Of a DNA stretch of 64,000 nt, positions 27,066-36,204 are shown in pieces. The notes beneath the pieces are model-generated. The model had not been told where the DNA came from, made no database searches, and saw only the letters and a program-made list of their open reading frames with translations. Numbering within the stretch: position 1 is the first letter of the stretch; every line of letters begins with the position of its first letter. Both the position numbers and the translations under genes were made by a program. This DNA is from Pseudoduganella namucuonensis (GTDB lineage: Bacteria > Pseudomonadota > Gammaproteobacteria > Burkholderiales > Burkholderiaceae_D), in the NCBI RefSeq assembly GCF_900116645.1, contig NZ_FPBO01000039.1:1-64000 (forward strand), given 5' to 3'.

Positions 27066-30000
27066 TCACTTGTCCGGCATCGCCAGCCAGCCCTGCTGGC
27101 GCTGGCCCGCGTTGCGCCAGCGGTCGGCCGGGTCGGCCGCGCCGTCGGAACCGCCCAGCGGCGCGTTGGCGTTGTAGCGGTTCAGCTCGGTGGCCAGCGC
27201 TTGCGCCTGTTGCGGCAGGGCCGTCCGGCCCGGCGCGTCCGGCAGCGCGGCGCCGCCGGCCGTGGCCGCGCCGTCGCCGGCGTAGCTGGCCAGTGCCTGG
27301 CTCAGTCCGCCAACTCGCTGCTGCAGCGTGGGCGCCTTGCCGTGCACCGCGAACCAGACGTCGGCGCTGGCGTGCGTGCCGCCGGCGGTGTCGGTCCAGG
27401 TCGAGGACAGGCCGATCCTGTTGCCGTTCTGTACCGCGTCGCTGGCGCTGGCGCCGGTGGCGATCGAGGCGATGCCCAGCGCGTCCAGCGTGTTCAGCTC
27501 GCCGTCCTGGCTGACGCCGTCGCTATTGCCGTCCACCCACACGCGCAGCTGGCCGAAGGCCTCGTCGGCGGCGTTGATGCGGCCGTCGCCGTTGCTGTCG
27601 AGTTGGGCCAGCGCGGCGTAGCCGTCCGCCGCCTTGGCGCCGCCGCCCAGTTCCGTCGCACCGCCGAACAGCTCGCCGCCGTCGTTGATGCGGCCGTCGC
27701 CGTTGCGGTCCAGGGCCAGCAGGCCGTCGGTCGGCGCCACCCAGCCGGTGTGCACCGCCGCGCCGCGCGCGTCGATGTCGAAGGCGACGCCGTCGCGCAT
27801 CGACAGCGTCGAGACGCCGTCGCCGTTCAAGTCCAGCACCAGCGGCGTCGCGTAGTACAGCGAGCCCGGATCCAGCGCCATGGTCTGGTCGACCGACAGC
27901 GCCGCCGCCTGCGACGCGCTGAAGGCGGCCACCTGGGCCACGCTCAGCGCGGCCAGGTCGGCCGTTTCCAGCGCGGCCATCTGCGTGGTGCTCAGCGCCG
28001 CCAGGCCGGCCGTGCTCAGCACCGGCATCTGGGTTTCCGTCAGCGCGGCGATCTGGGTGGCGCTCAGCGCCACCACCAGGCTGGTCTTCAGGTTGCCGAC
28101 CTGGGTGTTGGTGAGGTTCGCGATCTGGTCCGCCGTCAGGTAGCCGATCTGCGTGGCGCTGAAGGCGTTCAACTGGCTGGTCGACAGCGCGCCCAGCTGG
28201 TCGGTGGTGAAGGACGGGATGTGGTCCACCGTCAGCGCGGCGATCTGCGAGTTCTTCAGCGCGGCGACCTGCGTGTCGAGCAAGGTCGCGGCCTGCGTGG
28301 CCGACAGCGCGTCGATCTGCGTGTTGCTCAGCGCCTGGATCTGCGCGGTGGTCAGCGCCACCAGTTGTTCGGTCAGCAGCACGGCCAACTGGTCGACGCT
28401 GATCGAGGTGATCTGGCTCAGCTTGATGGCGGCGACCTGGTCCACGGTCAGCGCCTGCAGCTGGGCGTTGCTCAGCGCCGGCAGTTGCGCCGTGCTCAGG
28501 TAGCCGATCTGGGCCGTCGTCAGCGAGGCGATCTGGGTGGTGCCCAGGGCCAGCATCTGGTCGGCCGTCATCGCGTTGATCTGGCTGTTGGTCAGCGCCG
28601 CCACCTGCACGGTGGCCAGCGCCGGCACCTGGCTCAGCGCCAGGCCCTGGATCTGGGCCGTGGTCAGGTAGGCCACCGATTGCGTGCTCAGCGCCACCAA
28701 CTGGTCGGTGCTGAGCGCGGCCAGGGTGTCGAGCGTGATGGCGCGGGTCTGCGCGGTGGTCAGCGCGGCCAGTTGCGTGGTGGTCACGGCGGCGATGCGG
28801 GCCGTGTCCAGCGCGGCGATGCCGGCCGTGCCGATGGCGCGGAACTGGTCGGTGCCCATCGCGGCGGCCTGTTCGGTCGTGAACGCGATGTAGGCGCCGC
28901 TGCTCAGTTGCGAGATCTGGCGCGTGGTCAAGGCCGCCACGTCCGCCGTTTCCAGCGCCGCCTGCTGGCTGGCGCTCAGGTTGTTGAGCTGGTTCGAGGT
29001 CAGCGCCGCGGCCTGGGTGGTGGTCAGCGCGGCGATGTGGTCGGAGCTCAGGCCGGAATTGATCTGGTCCAGGCTGAGCGCGGCCACGCCGGCGGTCGAC
29101 AGCGCGGCGAACTGGTCGGTGCCCAGCGCGGCCAGCTGGTCGTTGGCCAGGGCCGCGACCTGCTGGGTGGCCAGCGCGGCCACGTCGGCCGTTTCCAGCG
29201 CCGCCACCTGGGCCGTGGCCAGGCTGCTCAGCTGGGCGGTGCCCAGCGCGCGCACTTGCGCCGTGGTCAGCGCGGCGATATGGTCGAGCGTCAGGCCGGT
29301 GGACAGCTGATCGACGGTCAGGGCCGAGATGGCCGAGGTCGACAGCGCGCCCACCTGCGCCGTGGTCAGGCCGGCCAGCTGCTCACTGCCCAGCGCGGTG
29401 ATCTGGTTCGAGCGCAGCGCGTTCAGGTCGGCCGTTTCCAGCACGCCCAGCTGGGCGGCGCTCAGCGCCGCCAGTTGCGCCGTGGTCAGCACGGTCATCT
29501 GGTGGGTGGTCAGCGAGGTCAACTGGTCGTCGGTCAGCGCCGCGATCTGGTCGCTGTTCAGCCCTGGCAGCTGCGCGCTGCCGAGCGCGGCGATCAGGGT
29601 GGTGCTGAGGCCGGCGAACACGGCGGCGTTCAGGCCGCCGATCTGCGCGCTCTTCAGCGCGCGGAAGTCGGCCGTGTCCAGCGCGTTCAGCTGGTCGTTG
29701 TCGAAGGCGCCCAGCTGGTCGGAGCTCAGCGCCATCACCTGGTTGCTGGTGAGGGCGGCGATCTGGGTGGTGGCCAGGGTGGCCACGCGCTCGGTGGCCA
29801 GCGTCGACACCTGGGCCGTGGTCAGCGCGGCCACGTCCTCGGTGGCCAGCGCGTTCAGCTGGCTGCCCAGCAGGTAGGAGGTCTGCAGCGTGCTCAGCGC
29901 GGCGATCTGCTGCGTGGTCAGCGCCACCAGCTGGTCGTCGCCCAGCGCGGCGATCTGGTCGCTGTTCAGGCCCGGCAGCTGGCTGGTGGTCAGCGCGGCG

Positions 30001-33000
30001 ACCAGGGCGGTGCCCAGCGCGCCGACGCGGGTGGCGCTCAGCGCGGCCAGCTGGCTGCTCTTGAGCGCGCGGAAGTCGGCGCTGCCGATGGCCTCCACCT
30101 GCGCGTCGTCCAGCGCGGCGATCTGCGCCGTGGCGAGGGCGGCCACGTGGTTGCTGGTCAGCGCGGCCATCTGGTCGGTGGTCAGCCAGCCGATGGCGTC
30201 GGTGCCGATGGCGGCCAGCTGCGCGGTGCCCAGAGCGGCGATGTCGGCGGTTTCGATGGCGGCCAGCTGGTTGCCCAGCAGGTAGCCGATCTGCGCCGTG
30301 CCCAGGCTGGCGACCTGGCTGGTGGACAGCGCCACCAACTGGTCGTCGCCCAGCGCCTGCAGTTGCTCGCTGTTCAGGCCGGACAACTGGCTGGTGGACA
30401 GCGCGGCGATCAGGTCCGAGCTCAGCGCGGTGATGACGGCGCCCGGCAGCACGGCGATCTGGGTGGCTTTCAGCGCGCGGAAGTCGGCGGTCTCGATCGC
30501 GTTCAGCTGCGACACGTCCATCTGCGAAATCTGCGTCGTGGTCAGCGCGGCGACCTGGTTGCTGCTCAGCGCGATGACCTGGTCGGTGGTCAGGTAGCCG
30601 ATGCGGTCGGTGGCGATGGCGGCGATCTGCTGCGTGCCCATCACGGCGATGTCGTCGGTTTCCAGCGCGATCAGCTGGTTGGCGTCCAGGGAGCCCATCT
30701 GCGCGGTGGTCAGCGCGGCGGCCTGGGCCGTCGTGAGCGCCACCACGTGGTCGGTGGTCAGCGCCAGGATCTGGTCGCTATTGAAGTAGGACAGTTGCAG
30801 CGCGCCCAGGTTTTGCAGCTGGTTGGTGCTCAGCGCGGTGATCTGGGACACGCTCAGCGAGGAGCTGGCGCCGGTGCGCAGCACCAGCAGGTCGTCCAGT
30901 TCCATGGCCTCGAGCTGCTCGTCGGTCAGGGCCTGCACTTGCGCGGTGGTCAGCGCGGCGGCCTGCGCCGTGGTCAGCGCGATCACGTGGTCCGTGCTCA
31001 GCAGCGGGATCTGGTCCAGCGACAGGCCGGCGATCTGGCTGGTGCGCAACTCGGCGAAGTCGGCGGTTTCGATGGCGGCCAGCTGGTTGGCGCTCAGCGC
31101 GTTCAGCTGGAACGCGCCCAGCACCGAGAACTGGTCGGACGTCAGCGCGACGATCTGGTCGGTGGTGAGCGCGGCCATGTGGTCGGTGGACAGCGCCGGG
31201 ATCTGCGCGCTGGTCAGGCTGGCGATCTGGTCGGTGGTGAAGGCGGCCACCTGGTCGTCGTTCAGCCAGGCGATCTGGCCGGCGCGCAGGCCCGCCAGGT
31301 CGTCCGTCTGCAGCGCCTGGATCTGCGTGGTGGTCAGCGCGCCCAGCTGGAGGCTGGACAGCGCGGCGAACTGTACGCTGGTGAGCGCGCCCAGCTGGTC
31401 GCTGTTCAGGCTGGCCATCTGGTCCACCGTCAGTGCGGAGATCTGGCGCGTCTTCAGCGCGGCCAGATCGGCCGTTTCCATCGCGGCCAGCTGGTCGGTG
31501 CTGAGCGTGGCCATCTGCGCCACGGTCAGGCTGTTGAGCTGGTCGCTGCCCAGCGCGACGATCTGGTCGGTGGTCAGGCTCGGCAACTGGGCCGTGGTCA
31601 GCGCGGCCAGCTGGCTGGTTTTCATCGTGCCCAGCTGGTCGGTGGTGATGGCGGCCAGTTGGTTGCCGTCCAGTACCACCAGCTGGGTGTTCTTCAGCGC
31701 GGCCAGGTCGGCCGTTTCCAGCGCGGCGATCTGGTCGGTGGTGAGCGCGGCGATCTGCAGGGTGGCCAGGCCGGCGGCCTGGGCCGTCGTCAGCGCCATG
31801 ATCTGGTCGGTGCTCAATTGCGCGAACTGGCCGGCGTCCAGCGCGGCCAGGGTGGCCACTTTCAGGGCCGCCAGGTCGTCGGTCTGCAGTGCGGCCAGTT
31901 GGCCGGCAGAGAGGTTGCCCAGCTGGCTGGCGGTCAGCGCGCTGGCTTGCAGCGTGGTCAGCGCGATGATGTGGTCGGTGCTCAGTTGGCCCAGCTGGTC
32001 GACCGTGAAGGCCGCCACCTGGCGCGTGCTCAGCGTGACGAAGTCGTCCGTTTCCAGCGCGGCCAGTTGCGCGTCGGTCAGCGCGCGGATCTGGCGCGTG
32101 CCCAGGCCGGCCACTTGCAGCGTGGTCAGCGCCACGATGTGGTCGGTGCTCAGGTTGGACACCTGGTCGCTGGTGAGCGCGGCCAGCTGCGCCGTTTTCA
32201 GGGTCTGCCACTGGTCGGTGGTCAGCGCGGCGAGCTGGTCGGTGCCCAGCGCGGTGATCTGGTTGGTCTTCAGCGCGCCCAGGTCGTCCGTTTCCAGCGC
32301 CTGCAGCTGCGCGGTGCCCAGCGCGGCGATCTGGCGCGAGGTCAGCGCGGCGATCTGGGTGGTGGTCAGCGCCACCAGGTGGGCCGTGTCCAGGTTGGCG
32401 ATCTGCAGCGTGGTCAGCGCGGTGATGTGGCGGGTCTGCAGCGTGGCGAACTGGGCGGTGTCCATCGCCGCCAGCTGCGCCGTGCCCAGGTAGGGGATTT
32501 GCGCCAGCGTCAGGCCGTTCAGCTGGCGCGACGTGATGGCGACCACCTGGTCCGAGCCCAGCGCGGCCAGATGGTCGCTGTTCAGGGCGGCGAACTGCAC
32601 CGAGGTCAGCGCCTGCAGCTGGTCGGTGTTGACGGCGGCCAGCTGCGCGGTGGTCAGCGCGGCGATCTGGTTGGTTTTCAGCGCGGCCACGTCGGCCGTC
32701 TCCAGCGCCAGCACCTGGTCGGTGGTCAGCGCCACCAGCTGGCGGGTGGTCAGCGCCATCGCCTGGGCGCTGGTCAGCGCGGCGATGTGGTCGGTGCTCA
32801 GCTGCGACACCTGCTCGGTGGTGAGCGCGGTGATCTGCTGGGTTTTGAGGCTGGCGAAGTCGCCCGTCTCGAGCGCGGCCAGCTGCGCGCTCGTCAGCGC
32901 GGCGATCTGCTGGCTGCGCAGGTTGCTCGCTTGCAGCGTGCCCAGCGCGACGATCTGGTCGGTGGTCAGCGCGCGCACCTGGGCGCTGTTCAAGGCGCCC

Positions 33001-36000
33001 AGTTGCAGCGTGCTCAGCGCCTGCAGCTGGTCGGTGTTCAGGGCGGCCACGTTGTCGCTGGCCAGCGCCGCGAAGTGCTGGGTGCGCATGGCGGCCAGGT
33101 CGGCCGTTTCCAGCGCCAGCACCTGGGTGCTGGTCAGGGCGGCCACGTGGCGCGTGCCCAGCAGCGAGGCCTGGGACGTGGTCAGCGCCACGATCTGGTC
33201 GGTGGTGACGGCGGCGATCTGCTCGTTGGTCAGCGCGGCCAGCTGGTTGGAGCGCAGCGCGGCGAAGTCGTCGGTTTCCAGCGCGGCCACCTGGCCGGTC
33301 AGCAGGGCGGCGATCTGGTGGCTGCGCAGGCCGCCGATCTGCAGCGTGGTCAGCGCGGCGACCTGGTCGGTGGTGAGCGCGCGCAGCTGGTCGGTCAGCA
33401 GGGCGCCGACCTGCTGGGTGGTGAACGCCTGCAGCTGGTCGGTGTTCAGGGCGGCCAGGTTGGCGGTGGTGAAGGCGGTGACGTGGTGGGTGCGCAGCGC
33501 GGCCAGGTCGGCCGTCTCCAGCGCGCGCGCCTGGTCGCTGCCCAGGGCGGCGATGTGGCGCGTGGCCAGTTGCGAGGCCTGGGAGGTGGTCAGCGCGACG
33601 ATCTGGTCGGTGGTCAGCACGGCCACCTGCTCGCTGGCCAGCGCGTTCAACTGGTGGGTGCGCAGCACGGCGAAGTCGTCCGTCTCCAGCACGACCAGCT
33701 GGCTGGTGGTCAGCGAGGAAACCTGGCGCGTGTTCAAGCCGATGATCTGCTGCGTCGTCAGCGCCACGATCTGGTCCGTGGTGAGCGCGGCGATCTGCAG
33801 CGTGGCCAGCTGGTTCAGCTGGCCGGACGACAGCGCCGTCAACTGGCTGGAGCTCAGCGTGGCGATGACGTTGCTGCCCAGCGCGTTGATTTGATGGCTC
33901 TTCAGCGCGGCGAAGTCCACGCTTTCCATCGCGGCCAGCTGCTGGATGCTGAACGCGCCCAGTTGCAGCGTGGTCAGCGCGCCGGTCTGGGCGGTGGTCA
34001 ACGCGACGATCTGGTCGGTGCTCAGGTTGGCGATCTGGGTGGTGGACAGCGCGGCGATCTGCGCGGTGCGCAGCGAGGCGAAGTCCAGCGTTTCCAGCGC
34101 GTTGACCTGCTCGGTGAGCAGGGCGTTGATCTGGTTGGTTTTCAGCGCGGCCAGTTGCAGCGTGCTGAGCGACACCAGCTGGTCGCTGGTGAGGGCGTTC
34201 AGCTGCGCCGAGTTCAGCGCGGTCATTTGCAGCGTGCTCAGCAGCGCGAGCTGGTCGGTGCTCATGGCGGCGATGGCGGCGCTGGTGAGGTTGCCGATTT
34301 GCTGGGTCTTCAGTCCGCCGACGGTGCCGGTGGACAGCGCGTTCAGCTGGGCGCTGCCCAGCGCGGCGATCTGCGCGCTGCTCAGCGCGATGGTCTGGCT
34401 GGATTTCAGCGCGGCGATCTGCGTGGTGGACAGCGCCAGCAGCTGGGCCGTGCCGAGGGCGCCGACCTGGGTCGATTTCAGCGCGGCCAGGTCCTCGGTC
34501 TCCAGCGCGGCGATCTGGGCGGTGGAGAGCGAGGCGAGCTGGCGCGTGGACAGGCTGTAGGCTTGCAGCGTGCTCAGCGCGGCGATCTGGGTGCTGTCCA
34601 GCGCGCCCAGCTGGGCGGTGGTCAGCGCGCCCACTTGCAGCGTGGTCAGCAGGGCCAGCTGGGTGGTGCCCAGCGAGGCGATGTTGGCGGTCGCCAGCGC
34701 GGCGATCTGGTGCGTCTTCAGCGTGGCCTGCGTGGCGGCCGACAGCGCGGCCAGCTGGGCCGAGGTGAGCGCGGCGATCTGCGCGGTGCCCAGGCCCACG
34801 GCCTGGGCGCTCTTCAGCGCGGCCAGCTGGGCGGTGCCCAACGTGGCGACCTGGGCGGTGCCCAGCGCGGCCACCTGGTTCGATTTCAGCGCGGCGAAGT
34901 CGGCCGTTTCCAGGCCGTCCAGCTGGCTGCTGCTCAGCAGCGAGATCTGGCGCGAGGTCAGCGCCATCACTTGCGCGCTGCTCAGGTTGGCGATCTGGGT
35001 GGTGCTCAGCGCGGCCAGCTGGCGCGTGGCCAGGTTGGCGATGTGCAAGGTGGTCAGCGCGGCCACGTGGGCGGCGTCCAGCGTGGCCAGGGCGGCGGTG
35101 CCGATGGCGGCCACCTGGCTGGTCTTCATCGCGGCCAGGTCGGCCGTGTCCAGCGCGGCCAGCTGCGCCGAGTTCAGCGCGGCCACCTGGTTGCTCGTCA
35201 TGTTGGCGGCCTGGGCGGCCGTCAGCGCGGCGATCTGGGCGGTGCCCAGCAGGGCCACCTGGGCGGTCGCGATGGCGGCGATCTGGTTGGTTTTCAGCGC
35301 CACGAAATGGGCGGTGTCCAGCGCGGCGATCTGGTCGCTGCCCAGCGCGGCCATCTGGGCGCTGGTCAGGGCCTGGGTTTGCGCGGTGGTCAGCGCGGCG
35401 ATCTGGGCGGTCGACAGCCGGCTCAGCTGGGCGGTGGCGAGCTGGGCGATCTGCGCGGTGCGCAGCGCGGCCACGTCGGCCGTTTCCAGCGCGTTGAGCT
35501 GCTCGCTGCCCATGGCGTTCAGTTGGCGCGAGCTCAGCGCGGCGGCCTGCTGGGTGGTCAGCGCGGCCAGCTGGGCGGCGCCCAGGCTGGTCAGCAGCGC
35601 CGTGCTCAGCGTGGACACCTGCAGCGTGGTCAGCGCGGCCAGGTCGTTGGTCTGCAGCGAGGCCAGCTGGCTGGTGCTCAGGTAGCCCAATTGCGCGGTG
35701 GTCAGCGCGGCGATCTGCGCCGAGCCCAGGCCCAGGTCGATCTGCGCCGTCGTCAGCGACGGGATTTGCCCGCTGTTGAGCGCCTGCACCTGGCGCGTGG
35801 TCAGGCCCGCCACCTGGTTGGTGGTCATGACGGGCACCATCGCCGTGCTCAGCGCGCGGATATGCTGGGTGCCGAGCGCGGCGATCTGCGAGGCCGTGAA
35901 TGCCCTCAACTGTTCGCTGGTGATGGACGCGATCTCCGCTGTTGTCAGCGAAGCAATTTGCGCCGTCGAGAGCGAGGCGATTTGAGTGGTCGAAAGGCTT

Positions 36001-36017
36001 GGTAGTATAGAGGGCAT
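27066..36017 (-). CDS. Giant octapeptide-repeat surface protein with calcium-binding C-terminus
   Basis: 2983 residues from ATG 36017 (ribosome site caggaga nine bases upstream). The N-terminus MPSILPSLSTTQ enters the repeats at once, with no Sec signal peptide. About 340 octads of consensus [AG]-L-[ST]-[ST]-x-[QD]-[ILV]-x run to about residue 2715. Acidic octads such as ETADVAAL followed by K/R-T recur every 7 or 10 octads. The C-terminal 270 residues carry EF-hand-like loops (DLNGDGVSTL, DRNGDGRIND, DSNGDGRINA, DGNSDGVSQD) and end QGWLAMPDK. Lack of a signal peptide, a calcium-loop module and a C-terminal end motif point to type I secretion. Thr and Ser make up about a quarter of the array, giving several hundred hydroxyl sites. 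The GT41 fusion gene follows. The octad array matches no family I recognise; adhesin function is inferred. Confidence 0.88.
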   Translation of the reverse strand: MPSILPSLSTTQIASLSTAQIASLTTAEIASITSEQLRAFTASQIAALGTQHIRALSTAMVPVMTTNQVAGLTTRQVQALNSGQIPSLTTAQIDLGLGSAQIAALTTAQLGYLSTSQLASLQTNDLAALTTLQVSTLSTALLTSLGAAQLAALTTQQAAALSSRQLNAMGSEQLNALETADVAALRTAQIAQLATAQLSRLSTAQIAALTTAQTQALTSAQMAALGSDQIAALDTAHFVALKTNQIAAIATAQVALLGTAQIAALTAAQAANMTSNQVAALNSAQLAALDTADLAAMKTSQVAAIGTAALATLDAAHVAALTTLHIANLATRQLAALSTTQIANLSSAQVMALTSRQISLLSSSQLDGLETADFAALKSNQVAALGTAQVATLGTAQLAALKSAQAVGLGTAQIAALTSAQLAALSAATQATLKTHQIAALATANIASLGTTQLALLTTLQVGALTTAQLGALDSTQIAALSTLQAYSLSTRQLASLSTAQIAALETEDLAALKSTQVGALGTAQLLALSTTQIAALKSSQTIALSSAQIAALGSAQLNALSTGTVGGLKTQQIGNLTSAAIAAMSTDQLALLSTLQMTALNSAQLNALTSDQLVSLSTLQLAALKTNQINALLTEQVNALETLDFASLRTAQIAALSTTQIANLSTDQIVALTTAQTGALTTLQLGAFSIQQLAAMESVDFAALKSHQINALGSNVIATLSSSQLTALSSGQLNQLATLQIAALTTDQIVALTTQQIIGLNTRQVSSLTTSQLVVLETDDFAVLRTHQLNALASEQVAVLTTDQIVALTTSQASQLATRHIAALGSDQARALETADLAALRTHHVTAFTTANLAALNTDQLQAFTTQQVGALLTDQLRALTTDQVAALTTLQIGGLRSHQIAALLTGQVAALETDDFAALRSNQLAALTNEQIAAVTTDQIVALTTSQASLLGTRHVAALTSTQVLALETADLAAMRTQHFAALASDNVAALNTDQLQALSTLQLGALNSAQVRALTTDQIVALGTLQASNLRSQQIAALTSAQLAALETGDFASLKTQQITALTTEQVSQLSTDHIAALTSAQAMALTTRQLVALTTDQVLALETADVAALKTNQIAALTTAQLAAVNTDQLQALTSVQFAALNSDHLAALGSDQVVAITSRQLNGLTLAQIPYLGTAQLAAMDTAQFATLQTRHITALTTLQIANLDTAHLVALTTTQIAALTSRQIAALGTAQLQALETDDLGALKTNQITALGTDQLAALTTDQWQTLKTAQLAALTSDQVSNLSTDHIVALTTLQVAGLGTRQIRALTDAQLAALETDDFVTLSTRQVAAFTVDQLGQLSTDHIIALTTLQASALTASQLGNLSAGQLAALQTDDLAALKVATLAALDAGQFAQLSTDQIMALTTAQAAGLATLQIAALTTDQIAALETADLAALKNTQLVVLDGNQLAAITTDQLGTMKTSQLAALTTAQLPSLTTDQIVALGSDQLNSLTVAQMATLSTDQLAAMETADLAALKTRQISALTVDQMASLNSDQLGALTSVQFAALSSLQLGALTTTQIQALQTDDLAGLRAGQIAWLNDDQVAAFTTDQIASLTSAQIPALSTDHMAALTTDQIVALTSDQFSVLGAFQLNALSANQLAAIETADFAELRTSQIAGLSLDQIPLLSTDHVIALTTAQAAALTTAQVQALTDEQLEAMELDDLLVLRTGASSSLSVSQITALSTNQLQNLGALQLSYFNSDQILALTTDHVVALTTAQAAALTTAQMGSLDANQLIALETDDIAVMGTQQIAAIATDRIGYLTTDQVIALSSNQVAALTTTQISQMDVSQLNAIETADFRALKATQIAVLPGAVITALSSDLIAALSTSQLSGLNSEQLQALGDDQLVALSTSQVASLGTAQIGYLLGNQLAAIETADIAALGTAQLAAIGTDAIGWLTTDQMAALTSNHVAALATAQIAALDDAQVEAIGSADFRALKSSQLAALSATRVGALGTALVAALTTSQLPGLNSDQIAALGDDQLVALTTQQIAALSTLQTSYLLGSQLNALATEDVAALTTAQVSTLATERVATLATTQIAALTSNQVMALSSDQLGAFDNDQLNALDTADFRALKSAQIGGLNAAVFAGLSTTLIAALGSAQLPGLNSDQIAALTDDQLTSLTTHQMTVLTTAQLAALSAAQLGVLETADLNALRSNQITALGSEQLAGLTTAQVGALSTSAISALTVDQLSTGLTLDHIAALTTAQVRALGTAQLSSLATAQVAALETADVAALATQQVAALANDQLAALGTDQFAALSTAGVAALSLDQINSGLSSDHIAALTTTQAAALTSNQLNNLSASQQAALETADVAALTTRQISQLSSGAYIAFTTEQAAAMGTDQFRAIGTAGIAALDTARIAAVTTTQLAALTTAQTRAITLDTLAALSTDQLVALSTQSVAYLTTAQIQGLALSQVPALATVQVAALTNSQINAMTADQMLALGTTQIASLTTAQIGYLSTAQLPALSNAQLQALTVDQVAAIKLSQITSISVDQLAVLLTEQLVALTTAQIQALSNTQIDALSATQAATLLDTQVAALKNSQIAALTVDHIPSFTTDQLGALSTSQLNAFSATQIGYLTADQIANLTNTQVGNLKTSLVVALSATQIAALTETQMPVLSTAGLAALSTTQMAALETADLAALSVAQVAAFSASQAAALSVDQTMALDPGSLYYATPLVLDLNGDGVSTLSMRDGVAFDIDARGAAVHTGWVAPTDGLLALDRNGDGRINDGGELFGGATELGGGAKAADGYAALAQLDSNGDGRINAADEAFGQLRVWVDGNSDGVSQDGELNTLDALGIASIATGASASDAVQNGNRIGLSSTWTDTAGGTHASADVWFAVHGKAPTLQQRVGGLSQALASYAGDGAATAGGAALPDAPGRTALPQQAQALATELNRYNANAPLGGSDGAADPADRWRNAGQRQQGWLAMPDK
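27870..35999. repeat. About 8.1 kb array of 24-bp coding repeats
   Basis: The DNA repeats with a strict 24-base period over about 340 units, diverged in sequence but conserved in register, with a few insertions (for example the TGLTLDHI and NSGLSSDHI segments, where two extra residues shift phase). A superimposed period of 168 or 240 bases comes from the acidic octads. Because the unit is a multiple of three and GC-rich, other frames and the opposite strand also stay open over many kilobases. Confidence 0.9.
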
Positions 36018-36204
36018 TTTTAGAATCTCCTGGCAGCAATATATCTTACATGCAATTTCCTGGAAGTTGAGAGCAGGGCGGTAAAAACCCCTTAAATCTT
36101 GGTAGCAAAACAAAGACTTAGCGGCGAATTTGCGTCACTCATTGCAATAATGTTTAGAATTTGTTTTAAAAATTGTCGTTTTACTTTTTAACGAAGATAT
36201 AAAA
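36018..36204. promoter_or_regulatory. AT-rich divergent promoter region of the giant gene and nudC
   Basis: 187 bases, clearly more AT-rich than the surroundings, between the divergent starts of the giant repeat gene and nudC. On the - strand a -10-like TAAGATAT lies about 25 bases before the giant gene's ribosome site. On the + strand T-rich and A-rich tracts precede nudC. Exact promoters cannot be fixed by eye. Confidence 0.4.

Noticed and set aside
27870-35999. CRISPR-like regular repeats
   Set aside because: The period is 24 bases with no constant repeat/spacer alternation, the copies diverge at silent positions, and the array is one continuous coding frame.
27063-36005. A stop-free frame of nearly 9 kb on the + strand, antisense to the giant gene
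   Set aside because: It is a by-product of the 24-base GC-rich repeat: the unit has no stop in this frame. Its product is Arg/Gly/Gln-rich with no domain, no ribosome site and no calcium-loop end.
30778-36039. A second long - strand frame inside the giant gene
   Set aside because: Out of frame with the octads; its Arg/Pro/Asp-rich product is the shifted reading of the same repeats. The true frame keeps the hydrophobic pattern, the C-terminal module and a good ribosome site.
36018-36113. N-terminal extension of the giant protein to base 36113
   Set aside because: The extra residues are Cys- and Tyr-rich and unlike the octads, while ATG 36017 has caggaga at proper distance.
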